DNA from: Zoogloea sp.
GTDB lineage: Bacteria; Pseudomonadota; Gammaproteobacteria; Burkholderiales; Rhodocyclaceae
NCBI RefSeq assembly: GCF_023150065.1
Contig: NZ_JAKLLN010000010.1
Coordinates: 62,001-126,000 of the forward strand
Reading direction: 5' to 3'
Length of the DNA stretch: 64,000 bases
Below are positions 55,033-64,000 of this stretch, one piece after another (position 1 is the stretch's first letter; each line of letters starts with the position of its first letter). The position numbers were made by a program, and so were the translations under genes. A model generated the notes under the pieces. The model worked only from the letters and a program-made list of their open reading frames with translations. It was not told the DNA's origin and did not search any database.

Positions 55033-55725
55033 ATGAGCTTCCGCATCGCCCCCAGCATCCTCTCCGCCAACTTCGCCAAGCTGGGTGAAGAAGTCGCCAA
55101 CGTGATCGCCTCCGGTGCCGACTGGGTGCACTTCGACGTGATGGACAACCATTACGTGCCCAACCTGACCATCGGCCCCCTGGTGTGCGAGGCCGTCCGC
55201 CCATGCACCACCGCGCCCATCGACGTGCACCTGATGGTCAAGCCGGTGGATCGCATCGTGCCCGACTTCGCCAAGGCCGGCGCCAACATCATCACCTTCC
55301 ACCCCGATGCCTCCGATCACGTGGACCGTACCCTCGGCCTGATCCGCGACTGTGGCTGCCAGGCCGGCCTGGTGTTCAACCCGGCCACGCCCCTCAACTG
55401 GATGGACTACGTCATGGACAAGCTCGACGTGGTGCTGATCATGAGCGTCAACCCGGGCTTCGGCGGCCAGTCCTTCATCCCCAGCGCCCTCGACAAGCTG
55501 CGCGAGGCGCGGGCGAAGATCGACGCCTACACCGCCCGCACGGGCCGCCAGATCCTGTTGGAGATCGACGGCGGCGTGAAGGTGGACAACATCGCCGAGA
55601 TCGCCCGGGCCGGGGCCGATACCTTCGTGGCGGGCTCCGCCGTGTTCGGTGCCGGCAAGGACAGCGACCCCCAGCGCTACAACAGCGTGCTGGCCGATCT
55701 GCGCACGGCCCTGGCCGGGGTCTGA
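55033..55725 (+). CDS. rpe: ribulose-phosphate 3-epimerase
   Basis: This 230-residue TIM barrel interconverts ribulose 5-phosphate and xylulose 5-phosphate in the pentose phosphate and Calvin pathways. The conserved motifs are [47 protein letters not shown] and EIDGGVK. The metal-binding Asp and His residues lie in these. In related genomes rpe is followed directly by gph and trpE; here an AraC/MFS pair intervenes. Confidence 0.96.
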   Translation: MSFRIAPSILSANFAKLGEEVANVIASGADWVHFDVMDNHYVPNLTIGPLVCEAVRPCTTAPIDVHLMVKPVDRIVPDFAKAGANIITFHPDASDHVDRTLGLIRDCGCQAGLVFNPATPLNWMDYVMDKLDVVLIMSVNPGFGGQSFIPSALDKLREARAKIDAYTARTGRQILLEIDGGVKVDNIAEIARAGADTFVAGSAVFGAGKDSDPQRYNSVLADLRTALAGV

Positions 55726-55738
55726 TCCGCTTCGGGCT

Positions 55739-56680
55739 TCAGGCCGACTTGCGCCGCAGGGCGGAGGGCGGCCGGCCCAGGGTGCGCACGAAGGCCCGGC
55801 GCATCCGCTCCTGATCGCCAAAGCCGTAGTCCCGGGCGATCTTCTGCACGGCCTCCGTGCCGCTCTCCAGGGCCGCCGCCGCGGCCTCCACCCGCAGTTT
55901 CTCCACCGCCCGTGCCGGCGTCACGCCCATCTCCTCGGTAAAGCGCCGGGAGAAGTGGCGCGGGCTCATGCACGCCCGGGCGGCCAGGGCGTCTACCTCC
56001 AGACGCTCGCCCAGATGCTGGCGGATGTAGTCCAGAAGGGACGCAAAGCGCCCGCCGGCCGGCTGCATCTCGGCCAGCTCCGAAAACTGCGACTGGCCGC
56101 CCGGCCGTCGGTAATACACCACCAGCTGCCGGGCCACCTGGCGCGCCACCGCCTCGCCCAGGTCGTCGGCGATCAGGGCCAGGGCCAGGTCGATGCCGGC
56201 CGAGATGCCGGCCGCGGTCCATACCGGGCCATCCTGCACATAGATCAGATCGGCATCCAGTTGCACCGAGGGAAAGCACTGCCGGAAGCGTGAGCTGCGC
56301 CGCCAGTGGGTGGTGGCCCGCCGGCCGTCGAGGAGCCCCGCGCTGGCCAGCAGCCAGGCGCCCGAGCAGACGCTGGCGGTGCGCCGGGCGCTGGCGCTGG
56401 TGGCCCGGACCAGGCCCAGGGTGGCGGGGCAGGTGGAGGCCTCATCCACGCCATCGCCGCCCACCACCAGCAGGGTGTCCGGCGCTTCGTTGGCGCCCGC
56501 CGGCCGGGTCAACAGCACGGCGCCGCTGGAGCTGGCCACCGGGCCCCCGTCCCGGGACAGCAGGGCCAGCCGGTAGCTGTCGGCCACGAAGCGGTTGGCG
56601 GTTTCGAAGGCCGACAAGGGGCCGGCGGCGTCGAGGATCTGGAAGCCGGGATAGACCAGCAGGCTGATGAAGCGGGGCAT
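55739..56680 (-). CDS. GlxA-type AraC-family transcriptional regulator
   Basis: The 313-residue protein has an N-terminal DJ-1/PfpI-like domain (LLVYPGFQILDAAGPLSAFE; TASVCSGAWLLASAGLLDGRRATTHW; the Cys nucleophile region is kept as CSGA). The C-terminal AraC double helix-turn-helix includes LAARACMSPRHFSRRFTEEMG and IARDYGFGDQERMRRAFVRTLG. It is divergent from the MFS gene and probably regulates it. It converges on rpe with a 13-bp gap. Confidence 0.9.
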   Translation of the reverse strand: MPRFISLLVYPGFQILDAAGPLSAFETANRFVADSYRLALLSRDGGPVASSSGAVLLTRPAGANEAPDTLLVVGGDGVDEASTCPATLGLVRATSASARRTASVCSGAWLLASAGLLDGRRATTHWRRSSRFRQCFPSVQLDADLIYVQDGPVWTAAGISAGIDLALALIADDLGEAVARQVARQLVVYYRRPGGQSQFSELAEMQPAGGRFASLLDYIRQHLGERLEVDALAARACMSPRHFSRRFTEEMGVTPARAVEKLRVEAAAAALESGTEAVQKIARDYGFGDQERMRRAFVRTLGRPPSALRRKSA

Positions 56681-56785
56681 GGCGGGGATGGTAGAGAGGG
56701 TGGCAGAAAAGGTGGCTTTTGTGTCATTTACGCCATTCACTCTAGCCGGCGACCATGGCGGCGTCAAAGTCACCGGGAGCTTCCC

Positions 56786-57961
56786 ATGAACGCCAACGTA
56801 TTTCTCCTCGCCCTCAGCCAGGCCCTGATGATGACCCTGGTCGGGCTGGTGCTGTCCAGCTCGGCCCGGGTGGCCGTGGGTCTGTCGGCACCGGCCGGGC
56901 TGGCCAACCTGCCCCTGGCGGCCCAGTACCTGGCCACCCTGCTGGTGCTGCATCCGGCCGCCCGGCTCATGAGTGCCCATGGCCGCCGTCCGGTGTTCGT
57001 GGGGGCTGCACTGGTGGGGGTGGCCGGGCTGCTGCTGGCGGCCCTGGCCGTTGCCCGGGGCAGCTTTGCCCTGTTCGTGCTGGCAGGCCTGGGCATCGGC
57101 GTGCTGGGTGGCGTGGGGCAGTTCTATCGCTTTGCCGCCATCGAAGCCGTGCCAGCAGCACGCAAGGGGCTGGCCGTGTCCCTCACCCTCACCGGCGGGG
57201 TGCTGGCGGCCTTCCTGGGGCCGTGGCTGGCGCGCTCCACCCGTCATCTGTTCGACACGCCTTTTCTCGCCAGTTTTCTGATCCTCGCCGCGCTGGCCGT
57301 GCTGGCAGCCGTGGCAGCAGGGCGCTTGCGTCTGCCCCCGCTGCCCCGACCGCCGGCCCTGGCGTCTCCCCGGCCGGCGCGGCAGCTGCTGGCCGACCCT
57401 GGCGTGGGGCTGGCGGTGGCCGCGGCGATGGTGGCCTACGGGGTCATGAACCTGCTGATGACCGCCACGCCCCTGGCCATGCTGTGCGCCGGCCACGATT
57501 TCGACGCCACCGCCACGGTGATCCAGTGGCATCTGGTGGCGATGTTCGCCCCGTCCTTCTTCACCGGGGGGCTGATCGGCCGTATTGGCGCGCTGCCGGT
57601 GATGGCCCTGGGTGTGCTGGCCAGCCTAGCGGCCATCGGCATCGCCTTGCTTGGCGACCGCTACGGGCACTTCCAGGTGGCACTGGTGCTGGTGGGCCTG
57701 GGCTGGAACCTGCTCTACGTGGGCGCCACCACGCGCCTCGCCGAGCGCTGGCGGGACGAGGAGAAGGGGCGGCTGCAGGCGCTCAACGACAGCCTGGTGT
57801 TCGCCGTGGTGACGTTGGCCACCTTTGCCGCCGCACCCCTGGTGGACCGGCTGGGCTGGCCCCTGGTGAATGGGCTCGCGGCCGTGCCCTTGCTGGTGCT
57901 GCTGGCCTTGGTGGGGCGGGCGATCCTGCGGGGGCGTGCAAGGCTGGCGCCGGCAGGCTGA
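56786..57961 (+). CDS. MFS transporter
   Basis: The 391-residue protein has about twelve membrane spans in two halves joined by a loop near 190. An AHGRRPVF motif stands in for the motif A loop between spans 2 and 3. It is related to YfcJ/SetA-type drug or sugar exporters, but the substrate cannot be told. GGGAG precedes the ATG. It is divergent from the GlxA-type regulator, which is its likely controller. Confidence 0.85.
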   Translation: MNANVFLLALSQALMMTLVGLVLSSSARVAVGLSAPAGLANLPLAAQYLATLLVLHPAARLMSAHGRRPVFVGAALVGVAGLLLAALAVARGSFALFVLAGLGIGVLGGVGQFYRFAAIEAVPAARKGLAVSLTLTGGVLAAFLGPWLARSTRHLFDTPFLASFLILAALAVLAAVAAGRLRLPPLPRPPALASPRPARQLLADPGVGLAVAAAMVAYGVMNLLMTATPLAMLCAGHDFDATATVIQWHLVAMFAPSFFTGGLIGRIGALPVMALGVLASLAAIGIALLGDRYGHFQVALVLVGLGWNLLYVGATTRLAERWRDEEKGRLQALNDSLVFAVVTLATFAAAPLVDRLGWPLVNGLAAVPLLVLLALVGRAILRGRARLAPAG

Positions 57962-58010
57962 TCTCCCGTATGCTGCGCCGCTGTTCCATTGCCCCGCCAC
58001 GAGCTGCCTG

Positions 58011-58682
58011 ATGTTTGCCCACCGCGCCCCCACCGCCGTCCTCTTCGATCTGGATGGCACCCTGCTGGATTCCATCCCCGATCTGTCCGAGGCCTGCCAC
58101 CGGATGATGGTGGAGCTGGGGCGCCCGCCCCACGCCCTGGAGGTGATCCGCACTTTCGTGGGCAAGGGCATGCTCAACCTGGTGCGGCGCTGCCTGGCCG
58201 AGTCCGGTTCGGCCGGAGACGCCGAGGTGGAGGCGGCGGTGGAGGTCTTCCGCCGCCATTACGCGGTGGTCAACGGCGAGGGCACGCTGATCTACCCCGG
58301 CGTGGTGGAGGCGCTTGAGGCCTTCGAGGCGGCCGGGGTGCCCATGGCCTGCGTCACCAACAAGCCCGGGGCCTTTACCGGGCCGTTGCTCGAACGCACC
58401 GGCATCGCCCGCTTCTTCAGCGTAACGGTAAGCGGCGACACCCTGCCCGACAAGAAGCCCCACCCGGCGCCGCTGCTCCATGCCTGCAGCCAGCTGGGGG
58501 TGCCGGCGGATGCGGCGTGGATGATCGGCGACTCGGCCAACGACGCCGAGGCCGCCCGGGCCGCCGGCATGCCGGTGCTATTGGTCACCTACGGCTACAG
58601 CGAGGGCCGGCCGGTGGACAGCATCGAATGTGACGGGCTACTATCCAGCCTCGTCGATGCGCTGCCGCGCATCCTCACCTGA
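58011..58682 (+). CDS. gph: phosphoglycolate phosphatase (HAD family)
   Basis: The 223-residue haloacid-dehalogenase-fold phosphatase has motif I VLFDLDGTLLDS (10-21), the helical cap, motif II CVTNKP, the motif III lysine in DKKPHPAPL, and motif IV MIGDSANDAEAA. It dephosphorylates 2-phosphoglycolate, a by-product of DNA repair and oxygenation. It precedes trpE as in many betaproteobacteria. A 190-bp gap to trpE contains no gene that could be supported. Confidence 0.94.
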   Translation: MFAHRAPTAVLFDLDGTLLDSIPDLSEACHRMMVELGRPPHALEVIRTFVGKGMLNLVRRCLAESGSAGDAEVEAAVEVFRRHYAVVNGEGTLIYPGVVEALEAFEAAGVPMACVTNKPGAFTGPLLERTGIARFFSVTVSGDTLPDKKPHPAPLLHACSQLGVPADAAWMIGDSANDAEAARAAGMPVLLVTYGYSEGRPVDSIECDGLLSSLVDALPRILT

Positions 58683-58872
58683 ATTCACGGATACCCAACC
58701 ATCGTGACCCGCAAGCGCATGTTCTTCGTCGAGGAGTTCCCTGCCGTTCGTATCCCCCGCTCTGGCGGATGCGGCGGCCGGTCATGGCTGCTCGCCTGAG
58801 CCAGCCCTGAACTGTCGCGGGCCTGCCCCGTGATACCCTCGCGAAAAAGCACCATGCCCTTCCGGAGTCTCC

Positions 58873-60345
58873 ATGACCGAAGCCGAATTCAACGCCCTGG
58901 CCGCCCAGGGCTATAACCGCATCCCGGTTACCCTCGAAACCTTTGCGGATCTCGACACCCCGCTCTCCGTCTACCTGAAGCTGGCCAACGCGCCCAACAC
59001 CTACCTGCTCGAGTCCGTGCAGGGGGGCGAACGCTTCGGCCGCTATTCCATCATCGGCCTTGCCGCCTCGACCCGCATCGAGGTGCATGGCCGCTCGGTG
59101 CTGCTGCTCACCAACGACCGCCTGGTGGAGCGTCGCGATTATGGCGACCCTCTCAACTTCGTCGCCGAGTTCATGGACCGCATCAAGGTGCCGCCCCGCG
59201 ACCACCTGCCACGCTTTGCCGGTGGCCTGGTGGGCTGCTTCGGCTACGACACCGTGCGCTATATCGAACCGCGCCTGGCCAAGACCGAGAAACCCGACGC
59301 GCTGGAAACCCCGGACATCCTGCTGCTGCTGTCCGAAGAGATCGCCATCGTCGACAACCTCTCCGGCAAGCTGACCCTGGTGGTGTATGCCGAGCCCGAG
59401 GTGCCCAACGCCTACGTGCGCGCCGTGCGCCGCCTGAAGGTGCTGCTGGCCAAGCTGCGCGAGCCGGTGAGCGTGCCCGTCGAGCAGATCTCCGAGCCCG
59501 CCGAGGCGGTGTCCAGCTTTGGCGAGGAGGCCTTCAAGGCCGCCGTGCAAAAGGCCAAGGACTACATCGTAGAAGGCGACATCATGCAGGTGGTGCTGAG
59601 CCAGCGCATGAGCAAGCCCTTTGCCGCCAGCCCCCTGGCCCTGTACCGGGCGATCCGCAGCCTCAACCCCTCGCCCTACATGTTCTATTTCAACTTCGAG
59701 GAGTTCCAGGTGGTGGGCGCGTCCCCCGAGATCCTGGTGCGCCTCGAGGATGGCGACGTGACGGTGCGCCCCATCGCCGGCACCCGCAAGCGTGGCGCCA
59801 CCCACGACGAGGACCAGGCCCTCGAGGCCGAGCTGCTGGCCGACCAGAAGGAGCTCGCCGAGCACACCCAGCTCCTCGATCTGGGCCGCAATGACTGCGG
59901 CCGGGTGGCCCGCACCGGCACCGTCAAGGTCACCGAGCGCTTCACCGTCGAGCGCTACTCCCATGTGATGCACATCGTCTCCAACGTGGAAGGCAAGCTC
60001 AAGGACGGGCTCAACGCCCTGGCCGTGCTGCGTGCCACCTTCCCGGCGGGCACCGTGTCCGGCGCCCCCAAGCTGCGGGCCATGGAGATCATCGACGAGC
60101 TGGAACCCACCAAGCGCGGCATCTACGCCGGCTCGGTCGGCTACCTGGGTTTCCACGGCGACATGGACCTGGCCATCGCCATCCGCACCGCGGTGGTCAA
60201 GGACGGCCAGATCCACGTGCAGGCCGGCGCCGGCATCGTCGCCGACTCCAACCCGGAAGCCGAATGGCAGGAGACCCGCAGCAAGGCCCGCGCCATGCTG
60301 CGTGCCGCCGAGATCGCCGAAGCCGGACTCGACACACGCCTGTGA
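58873..60345 (+). CDS. trpE: anthranilate synthase component I
   Basis: The 490-residue protein uses chorismate and TrpG-derived ammonia to make anthranilate, the first step of tryptophan synthesis. The regulatory tryptophan-binding motif is present as [15 protein letters not shown] (about 37-51), so feedback inhibition is expected. The chorismate-binding core includes [21 protein letters not shown] and [21 protein letters not shown]. It starts a trpE-G-D-C cluster; GGAG precedes the ATG. Confidence 0.97.
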   Translation: MTEAEFNALAAQGYNRIPVTLETFADLDTPLSVYLKLANAPNTYLLESVQGGERFGRYSIIGLAASTRIEVHGRSVLLLTNDRLVERRDYGDPLNFVAEFMDRIKVPPRDHLPRFAGGLVGCFGYDTVRYIEPRLAKTEKPDALETPDILLLLSEEIAIVDNLSGKLTLVVYAEPEVPNAYVRAVRRLKVLLAKLREPVSVPVEQISEPAEAVSSFGEEAFKAAVQKAKDYIVEGDIMQVVLSQRMSKPFAASPLALYRAIRSLNPSPYMFYFNFEEFQVVGASPEILVRLEDGDVTVRPIAGTRKRGATHDEDQALEAELLADQKELAEHTQLLDLGRNDCGRVARTGTVKVTERFTVERYSHVMHIVSNVEGKLKDGLNALAVLRATFPAGTVSGAPKLRAMEIIDELEPTKRGIYAGSVGYLGFHGDMDLAIAIRTAVVKDGQIHVQAGAGIVADSNPEAEWQETRSKARAMLRAAEIAEAGLDTRL

Positions 60346-60477
60346 TCGCCCGGTTTGCGGCCTTGCGAACCTGACCTGCCCGCAGCCGCCCGCGACCGGC
60401 GGGCGCTGTGAAAAAAATGATTCCCCTGCGCTGACCGCCACCGCGCCGCAGCGCAATTCCGGAAAGGAATGACAGCC

Positions 60478-61050
60478 ATGTTGCTGATGATCGACAACTA
60501 CGACAGCTTCACCTACAACCTCGTGCAGTACTTCGGCGAGCTGGGCGCCGACGTGAAGGTGTTCCGCAACGACGAGATCAGCGTCGAGCAGATCGCCCAC
60601 CTGCAGCCCGACCAGATCGTCGTCTCGCCGGGGCCGTGTTCGCCGGCCGAGGCGGGCATCTCGGTGGCCGCCATCAAGGAATTTTCCGGCAAGATCCCGC
60701 TGCTGGGGGTGTGCCTCGGCCACCAGAGCATCGGCGCGGCCTTTGGCGGCAAGATCATCCACGCCAAGCAGCTCATGCACGGCAAGGTGTCGCCGGTGCA
60801 TCACCTGGACCAGGGCGTGTTCAAGGGCCTGCCCAACCCCCTCACCTGCACCCGCTACCACTCCCTGGCCATCGAGCGCGAGAGCCTGCCCGACTGCCTG
60901 GAGGTGACCGCCTGGACCGACGACGGGGAGATCATGGGGGTGCGCCACAAGACCCTGCAGGTGGAGGGCGTGCAGTTCCACCCCGAGTCCATCCTCACCG
61001 AGCGTGGCCACGACCTGCTGCGCAACTTCCTCGAACAATCCAAAGCCTGA
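60478..61050 (+). CDS. trpG: anthranilate synthase component II (glutamine amidotransferase)
   Basis: The 190-residue class I amidotransferase supplies ammonia to TrpE. The catalytic Cys lies in [10 protein letters not shown] (about 77-86) and the His-Glu pair in QFHPESILT; the oxyanion motif SPGPCSP is present. ATG 60478 is preferred to the in-frame ATG at 60469 because GGAAAGGA then has proper spacing. A 7-bp GC hairpin (60387-60405) in the 132-bp trpE-trpG gap lacks a T-run. Confidence 0.96.
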   Translation: MLLMIDNYDSFTYNLVQYFGELGADVKVFRNDEISVEQIAHLQPDQIVVSPGPCSPAEAGISVAAIKEFSGKIPLLGVCLGHQSIGAAFGGKIIHAKQLMHGKVSPVHHLDQGVFKGLPNPLTCTRYHSLAIERESLPDCLEVTAWTDDGEIMGVRHKTLQVEGVQFHPESILTERGHDLLRNFLEQSKA

Positions 61051-61064
61051 CCCCGGAGCCCCCC

Positions 61065-62093
61065 ATGACCTTTAGCGCCCAGGAAGCCCTGCAACGCACC
61101 ATCGACCACCGGGAGATCTTCTACGACGAGATGCTCTCCCTGATGCGTCAGATCATGGCCGGCGAGATCTCGCCGGTGATGACCGCCGCCATCCTGACCG
61201 GCCTGCGGGTCAAGAAGGAGACCATCGGCGAGATCGCCGCCGCGGCGACGGTGATGCGCGAGCTGTCCACCAAGGTGGTGGTGCCGGCCGATGACAACTT
61301 CCTGGACGTGGTGGGTACCGGGGGCGATGGCTCCCACACCTTCAACATCTCCACCGCCACCATCTTCGTGGCGGCGGCGGCTGGTGCCAAGGTGGCCAAG
61401 CACGGCGGGCGCAGCGTCTCCAGCAAGTCGGGCAGCGCCGACGTGCTGGAGTCCCTGGGGGTCAATCTCAACCTCAACGCCGCCCAGGTGGCCGAGTGCA
61501 TCGCCGAGACCGGCATCGGCTTCATGTTCGCCCCCAACCACCACAGCGCCATGAAGAACGTGGCCCCGGTGCGCCGGGAGATGGGCGTGCGCACCCTGTT
61601 CAACATCCTCGGCCCCCTCACCAACCCGGCCGGTGCGCCCAACACCCTGCTGGGGGTCTTCCACCCCGACCTGGTGGGCATCTGCGTGCGCGTGATGCAG
61701 CGCCTGGGCGCCCGGCACGTGCTGGTGGTGCATGGCCGCGACAGCATGGACGAGGTGTCCCTGGGCGCCGCGACCCTGGTGGGCGAGCTGAAGGACGGGG
61801 AGATCCGTGAATACGAGATCCACCCGGAAGACTTCGGCCTGACCATGATGGCCAGCCGCAATCTCAAGGTGGCCGACGCCGACGGGTCAAAGGCCATGCT
61901 GCTGGGCGTGCTCGACAACCAGCCCGGCGCCGCCCGGGAGATCGTGGCCCTCAACGCCGGCACGGCGCTGTACACCGCCAACGTGGTTGGCTCCATCGGT
62001 GAGGGCATCGTCAAGGCCCGCGAGGTCATCGCCTCCGGCGCCGCCCGGGCAAAGCTGGAGGCCTTTGTGGCCTGTACCAGGCGCTTTGCCTGA
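61065..62093 (+). CDS. trpD: anthranilate phosphoribosyltransferase
   Basis: The 342-residue enzyme transfers phosphoribose from PRPP to anthranilate. The key motifs are [16 protein letters not shown] (PRPP loop), [32 protein letters not shown] and [14 protein letters not shown]. It begins 14 bp after trpG with CCCGGAG as ribosome site, so it is co-translated in the operon. The gap to trpC is enlarged to 174 bp by a REP-like inverted repeat. Confidence 0.97.
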   Translation: MTFSAQEALQRTIDHREIFYDEMLSLMRQIMAGEISPVMTAAILTGLRVKKETIGEIAAAATVMRELSTKVVVPADDNFLDVVGTGGDGSHTFNISTATIFVAAAAGAKVAKHGGRSVSSKSGSADVLESLGVNLNLNAAQVAECIAETGIGFMFAPNHHSAMKNVAPVRREMGVRTLFNILGPLTNPAGAPNTLLGVFHPDLVGICVRVMQRLGARHVLVVHGRDSMDEVSLGAATLVGELKDGEIREYEIHPEDFGLTMMASRNLKVADADGSKAMLLGVLDNQPGAAREIVALNAGTALYTANVVGSIGEGIVKAREVIASGAARAKLEAFVACTRRFA

Positions 62094-62112
62094 GGCCGCA
62101 GGCTGAATGTCC

Positions 62113-62197
62113 GTGGGGTCGAGTTCATTCGACCTCAGGGCGTTGATCATCCACATGCCGTTCGCCACAGTCTGCGGTCGAACGAGTCCGACCCCAC
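62113..62197. repeat. REP-like inverted-repeat element, copy 2, between trpD and trpC
   Basis: Two 22-bp arms (62113-62134 and 62176-62197) are inverted copies matching at 18 of 22 positions, each containing GTGGGGTCG and TTCGACC. A 41-bp stretch separates them. The left arm is identical to an arm downstream of dps (13199-13220). This paired-REP layout suits a small non-autonomous element moved by a RAYT-type transposase (inference). Its transcript can fold into a long hairpin inside the trp operon. Confidence 0.75.
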
Positions 62198-62267
62198 CGC
62201 CGCGCCGGTCGGAGACAGACTGCCAGCGTGCTGGACCCGGAAACGATATCCACGAAAGAACACACTG

Positions 62268-63056
62268 ATGTCCGACATCCTCAACAAGATCCTCGCCGTG
62301 AAGCACGAGGAAGTGGCTGCCGCCCGGGCGGTAGTCTCCGACGCCGCCGTGCGTGATCTGGCGGCCGCCCAGGCGCCGGCCCGCGATTTTGTCGGGGCGA
62401 TCCGCAGCAAGATCGCCGCCGGCCGCGCCGCCGTCATCTCCGAGATCAAGAAGGCCAGCCCCTCCAAGGGGGTGATCCGGGCCGACTTTCGGCCGGCCGA
62501 GATCGCCGCCGCCTACGAAAAGGCCGGCGCCGCTTGCCTTTCGGTGCTGACCGACCGGCAGTTCTTCCAGGGCGCCCCCGAGTACCTGCAGGCCGCCCGC
62601 GCCGCCTGCAGCCTGCCGGCCCTGCGCAAGGACTTCCTGGTGGACAGCTACCAGGTGTACGAAGCCCGGGCCATGGGCGCCGACGCCATCCTGCTGATCG
62701 CCGGGGCCCTCAGCCTGGCCGAGATGCAGGAGATGGAAGCCATTGCCGAGGGGCTCGGTCTGGGCGTGCTGGTGGAGGTGCACAACGGCGCCGAGCTGGA
62801 TCTGGCGCTGCAGTTGCGCACGCCGCTGCTGGGCATCAACAACCGCAACCTCCGCACCTTCGAGGTCAGCCTGCAGACCACCCTCGATCTGCTGCCGCGC
62901 ATCCCGGCCGACCGCATCGTGGTCACCGAATCCGGCATCCTGGCGCCGGCCGATGTGGCCCTGATGCGGGCCAACCAGGTCAACGCCTTCTTGGTCGGCG
63001 AGGCCTTCATGCGTGCCGACGACCCGGGTGCCGGACTGGCGGCCCTGTTCGGCTGA
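62268..63056 (+). CDS. trpC: indole-3-glycerol-phosphate synthase
   Basis: The 262-residue TIM barrel closes the ring of 1-(2-carboxyphenylamino)-deoxyribulose phosphate. Active-site segments are [57 protein letters not shown] and VTESGI. It is a monofunctional TrpC without a fused TrpF domain. The spacing to tamB is only 3 bp, so tamB may be read through from the trp transcript. Confidence 0.97.
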   Translation: MSDILNKILAVKHEEVAAARAVVSDAAVRDLAAAQAPARDFVGAIRSKIAAGRAAVISEIKKASPSKGVIRADFRPAEIAAAYEKAGAACLSVLTDRQFFQGAPEYLQAARAACSLPALRKDFLVDSYQVYEARAMGADAILLIAGALSLAEMQEMEAIAEGLGLGVLVEVHNGAELDLALQLRTPLLGINNRNLRTFEVSLQTTLDLLPRIPADRIVVTESGILAPADVALMRANQVNAFLVGEAFMRADDPGAGLAALFG

Positions 63057-63059
63057 TCC

Positions 63060-64000
63060 ATGAGCGAGGTACCGGCACCGCCGGCAGACGCTGCACCGCC
63101 TGGCACGCCGGGTGAGTCGCCCGGGCCGGCGCCCCGTCGCCGGGAGTCCTGGGCTGCGCGCCTGACCCGCGGAGGGCTGGGCCTGTGCCTCGGCCTGGTT
63201 GTGGTGGTGCTGCTGCTGGTCGGCTGGCTGGGCGCAACCGCCTCGGGGTTGCGTACCCTGGCCGAGCTGGCCGGCAGCCTGAGCGGTGGCCTGGTGCGCA
63301 TCGAGAAGCCCGAGGGCTACCTGCTGGGCGAGTGGCGGGCGGGGGCCGTGCACGTGCGCACGCCGACCCTGCAGGTGGACGTCCTCAACCTCCAGCTGGA
63401 CTGGCGCCCCGGCGCCCTGATGGGCCGGCGTTTCGAGGCGGCGAACCTGAGCGCTTCGGAGCTCCGCGTGGCGAGCCAGCCCAGCACCGAACCTGCCACC
63501 CTGCCGGCCAGCCTCGTGCTGCCCCTGGCCCTGCAGCTCGACCGGGTGAGCATCGACCGTCTGCGCATCGCCGACCTGGTGGACGGCCAGCCGACCGCAC
63601 CCACGCTCGAACTCACCGCCCTGGCGGGCCGGCTGGTGTCGGATGGGCGCCATCATCAGCTCACCGACCTGCGGGCGGGCGCCCCCTTTGGCCAGCTCGC
63701 GGCGGATGTCACGCTGGACGGCCAGGCGCCGTTTCCGCTCAAGGCCCGCGCCCATCTGAACACCGTCCAGGACGGCGAAGCCTACGCCGTGGACGCCGAA
63801 GCCGACGGCACCCTGGCCGAGCTCGGCCTGACTGCCACGGCGAGTGGCGCCGGCCTGCGCGGCGACGTCCGGCTGGCAGCCACCCCTTTCGCACCGCTGC
63901 CCTTGCGCTCGGGGCAGCTCAGCCTGCGCGACGTGGATCCTGCGCGTTTCCATGCCGCCGCGCCCACGGCCCGTCTCGACATCGAGCTGGAGCTGGTGCC
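63060..64000 (+). CDS. tamB: TamB-like translocation/assembly protein (AsmA-like family), N-terminal part
   Basis: The frame starts 3 bp after trpC and is still open at the window edge (313 residues seen). A Pro/Ala-rich cytoplasmic N-terminus (1-38) precedes one membrane span (about 40-62, LCLGLVVVVLLLVGWLGATAS). Long beta-rich repeats follow (EKPEGYLLGEWRAGAVHVRTP; LNLQLDWRPGALMGRRFEA), typical of TamB. TamB bridges inner and outer membranes for phospholipid or outer-membrane protein transport. No tamA is in view; it may lie elsewhere. Confidence 0.82.
   Translation, partial: MSEVPAPPADAAPPGTPGESPGPAPRRRESWAARLTRGGLGLCLGLVVVVLLLVGWLGATASGLRTLAELAGSLSGGLVRIEKPEGYLLGEWRAGAVHVRTPTLQVDVLNLQLDWRPGALMGRRFEAANLSASELRVASQPSTEPATLPASLVLPLALQLDRVSIDRLRIADLVDGQPTAPTLELTALAGRLVSDGRHHQLTDLRAGAPFGQLAADVTLDGQAPFPLKARAHLNTVQDGEAYAVDAEADGTLAELGLTATASGAGLRGDVRLAATPFAPLPLRSGQLSLRDVDPARFHAAAPTARLDIELELV

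Noticed and set aside
58719-58799. A 26-codon frame upstream of trpE, considered as a Trp leader peptide
   Set aside because: It has only one Trp codon, no ribosome site was seen, and no terminator/antiterminator pair follows.
60387-60405. GC hairpin between trpE and trpG as attenuator or terminator
   Set aside because: No T-run follows; A residues follow instead. trpG and trpD appear to belong to the same pathway unit.
60469-60477. Alternative trpG start at 60469
   Set aside because: The ribosome site would abut the start codon. The start at 60478 has correct spacing and matches family N-termini.
1-64000. tRNA, rRNA and CRISPR features
   Set aside because: No tRNA-like T-loop/anticodon pattern, rRNA segment or regularly spaced repeat array was recognised by eye. 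Running tRNAscan-SE and a CRISPR finder would settle it.

Overview
The window is GC-rich, gene-dense bacterial DNA. It carries PEP-CTERM and ovothiol genes, a filamentous-haemagglutinin type secretion locus, and an apaG / rpe / gph / trpE-G-D-C / tamB backbone. This suggests a free-living betaproteobacterium, most likely of the Rhodocyclales; that assignment is inferred from gene content and order, not from a marker gene.

Layout. (1) 1-6822, minus strand: a four-gene operon encoding a DUF4062 protein with a degenerate STAND-like module, a MoxR-type AAA+ ATPase, a vWA protein, and a >1127-residue protein with TIR and CHAT (caspase-like) domains that runs off the left edge. It matches the architecture of vWA-MoxR-associated (VMAP-type) ternary conflict systems and is the best candidate for an unusual defence or cell-suicide system. 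(2) 7059-13023: stress and housekeeping genes. These are thiol peroxidase, a periplasmic parvulin PPIase, a decayed ECF sigma factor beside YCII and VOC genes, AlkB, and a ZIP metal transporter and Dps that share a nearly identical 32-bp promoter-proximal element. (3) 13259-15807: a pyridoxamine-phosphate-oxidase-like gene and a GST, divergent from a LysR regulator. (4) 15901-20117: two translationally coupled trypsin-like/TPR paralogues, the first with all three catalytic triad positions replaced. (5) 20128-25384: OvoA (ovothiol), DinB, a lipoprotein, and an SDR with the exact halohydrin dehalogenase signature.

(6) 25667-43640: a two-partner secretion / contact-dependent inhibition locus. 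It has a small TpsA, a TpsB transporter and a 4122-residue CdiA-like protein. The CdiA C-terminus carries the Trp-Glu-Trp-Glu pattern of ADP-ribosyl cyclases (CD38 type), so it is a predicted NAD+-consuming toxin. Two overlapping small genes (immunity candidates) follow, then a graveyard of IS256, ISAs1 and IS5 fragments. Base composition drops in the toxin/immunity part, as expected for an exchangeable module.

(7) 43701-54360, minus strand: a PEP-CTERM esterase-like phytase-family protein, an acyltransferase 3, a ThiS/MoaD-like protein coupled to a BNR-repeat protein, an Atm1-type ABC exporter, a LysE-type exporter, a soluble CZB chemoreceptor and a PAS-GGDEF-EAL protein. (8) 54495-64000: apaG divergent from rpe, an AraC/MFS pair wedged between rpe and gph, then trpE, trpG, trpD, trpC and the start of tamB. 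A REP-like inverted repeat lies between trpD and trpC; one of its 22-bp arms occurs again, with 22/22 identity, downstream of dps.
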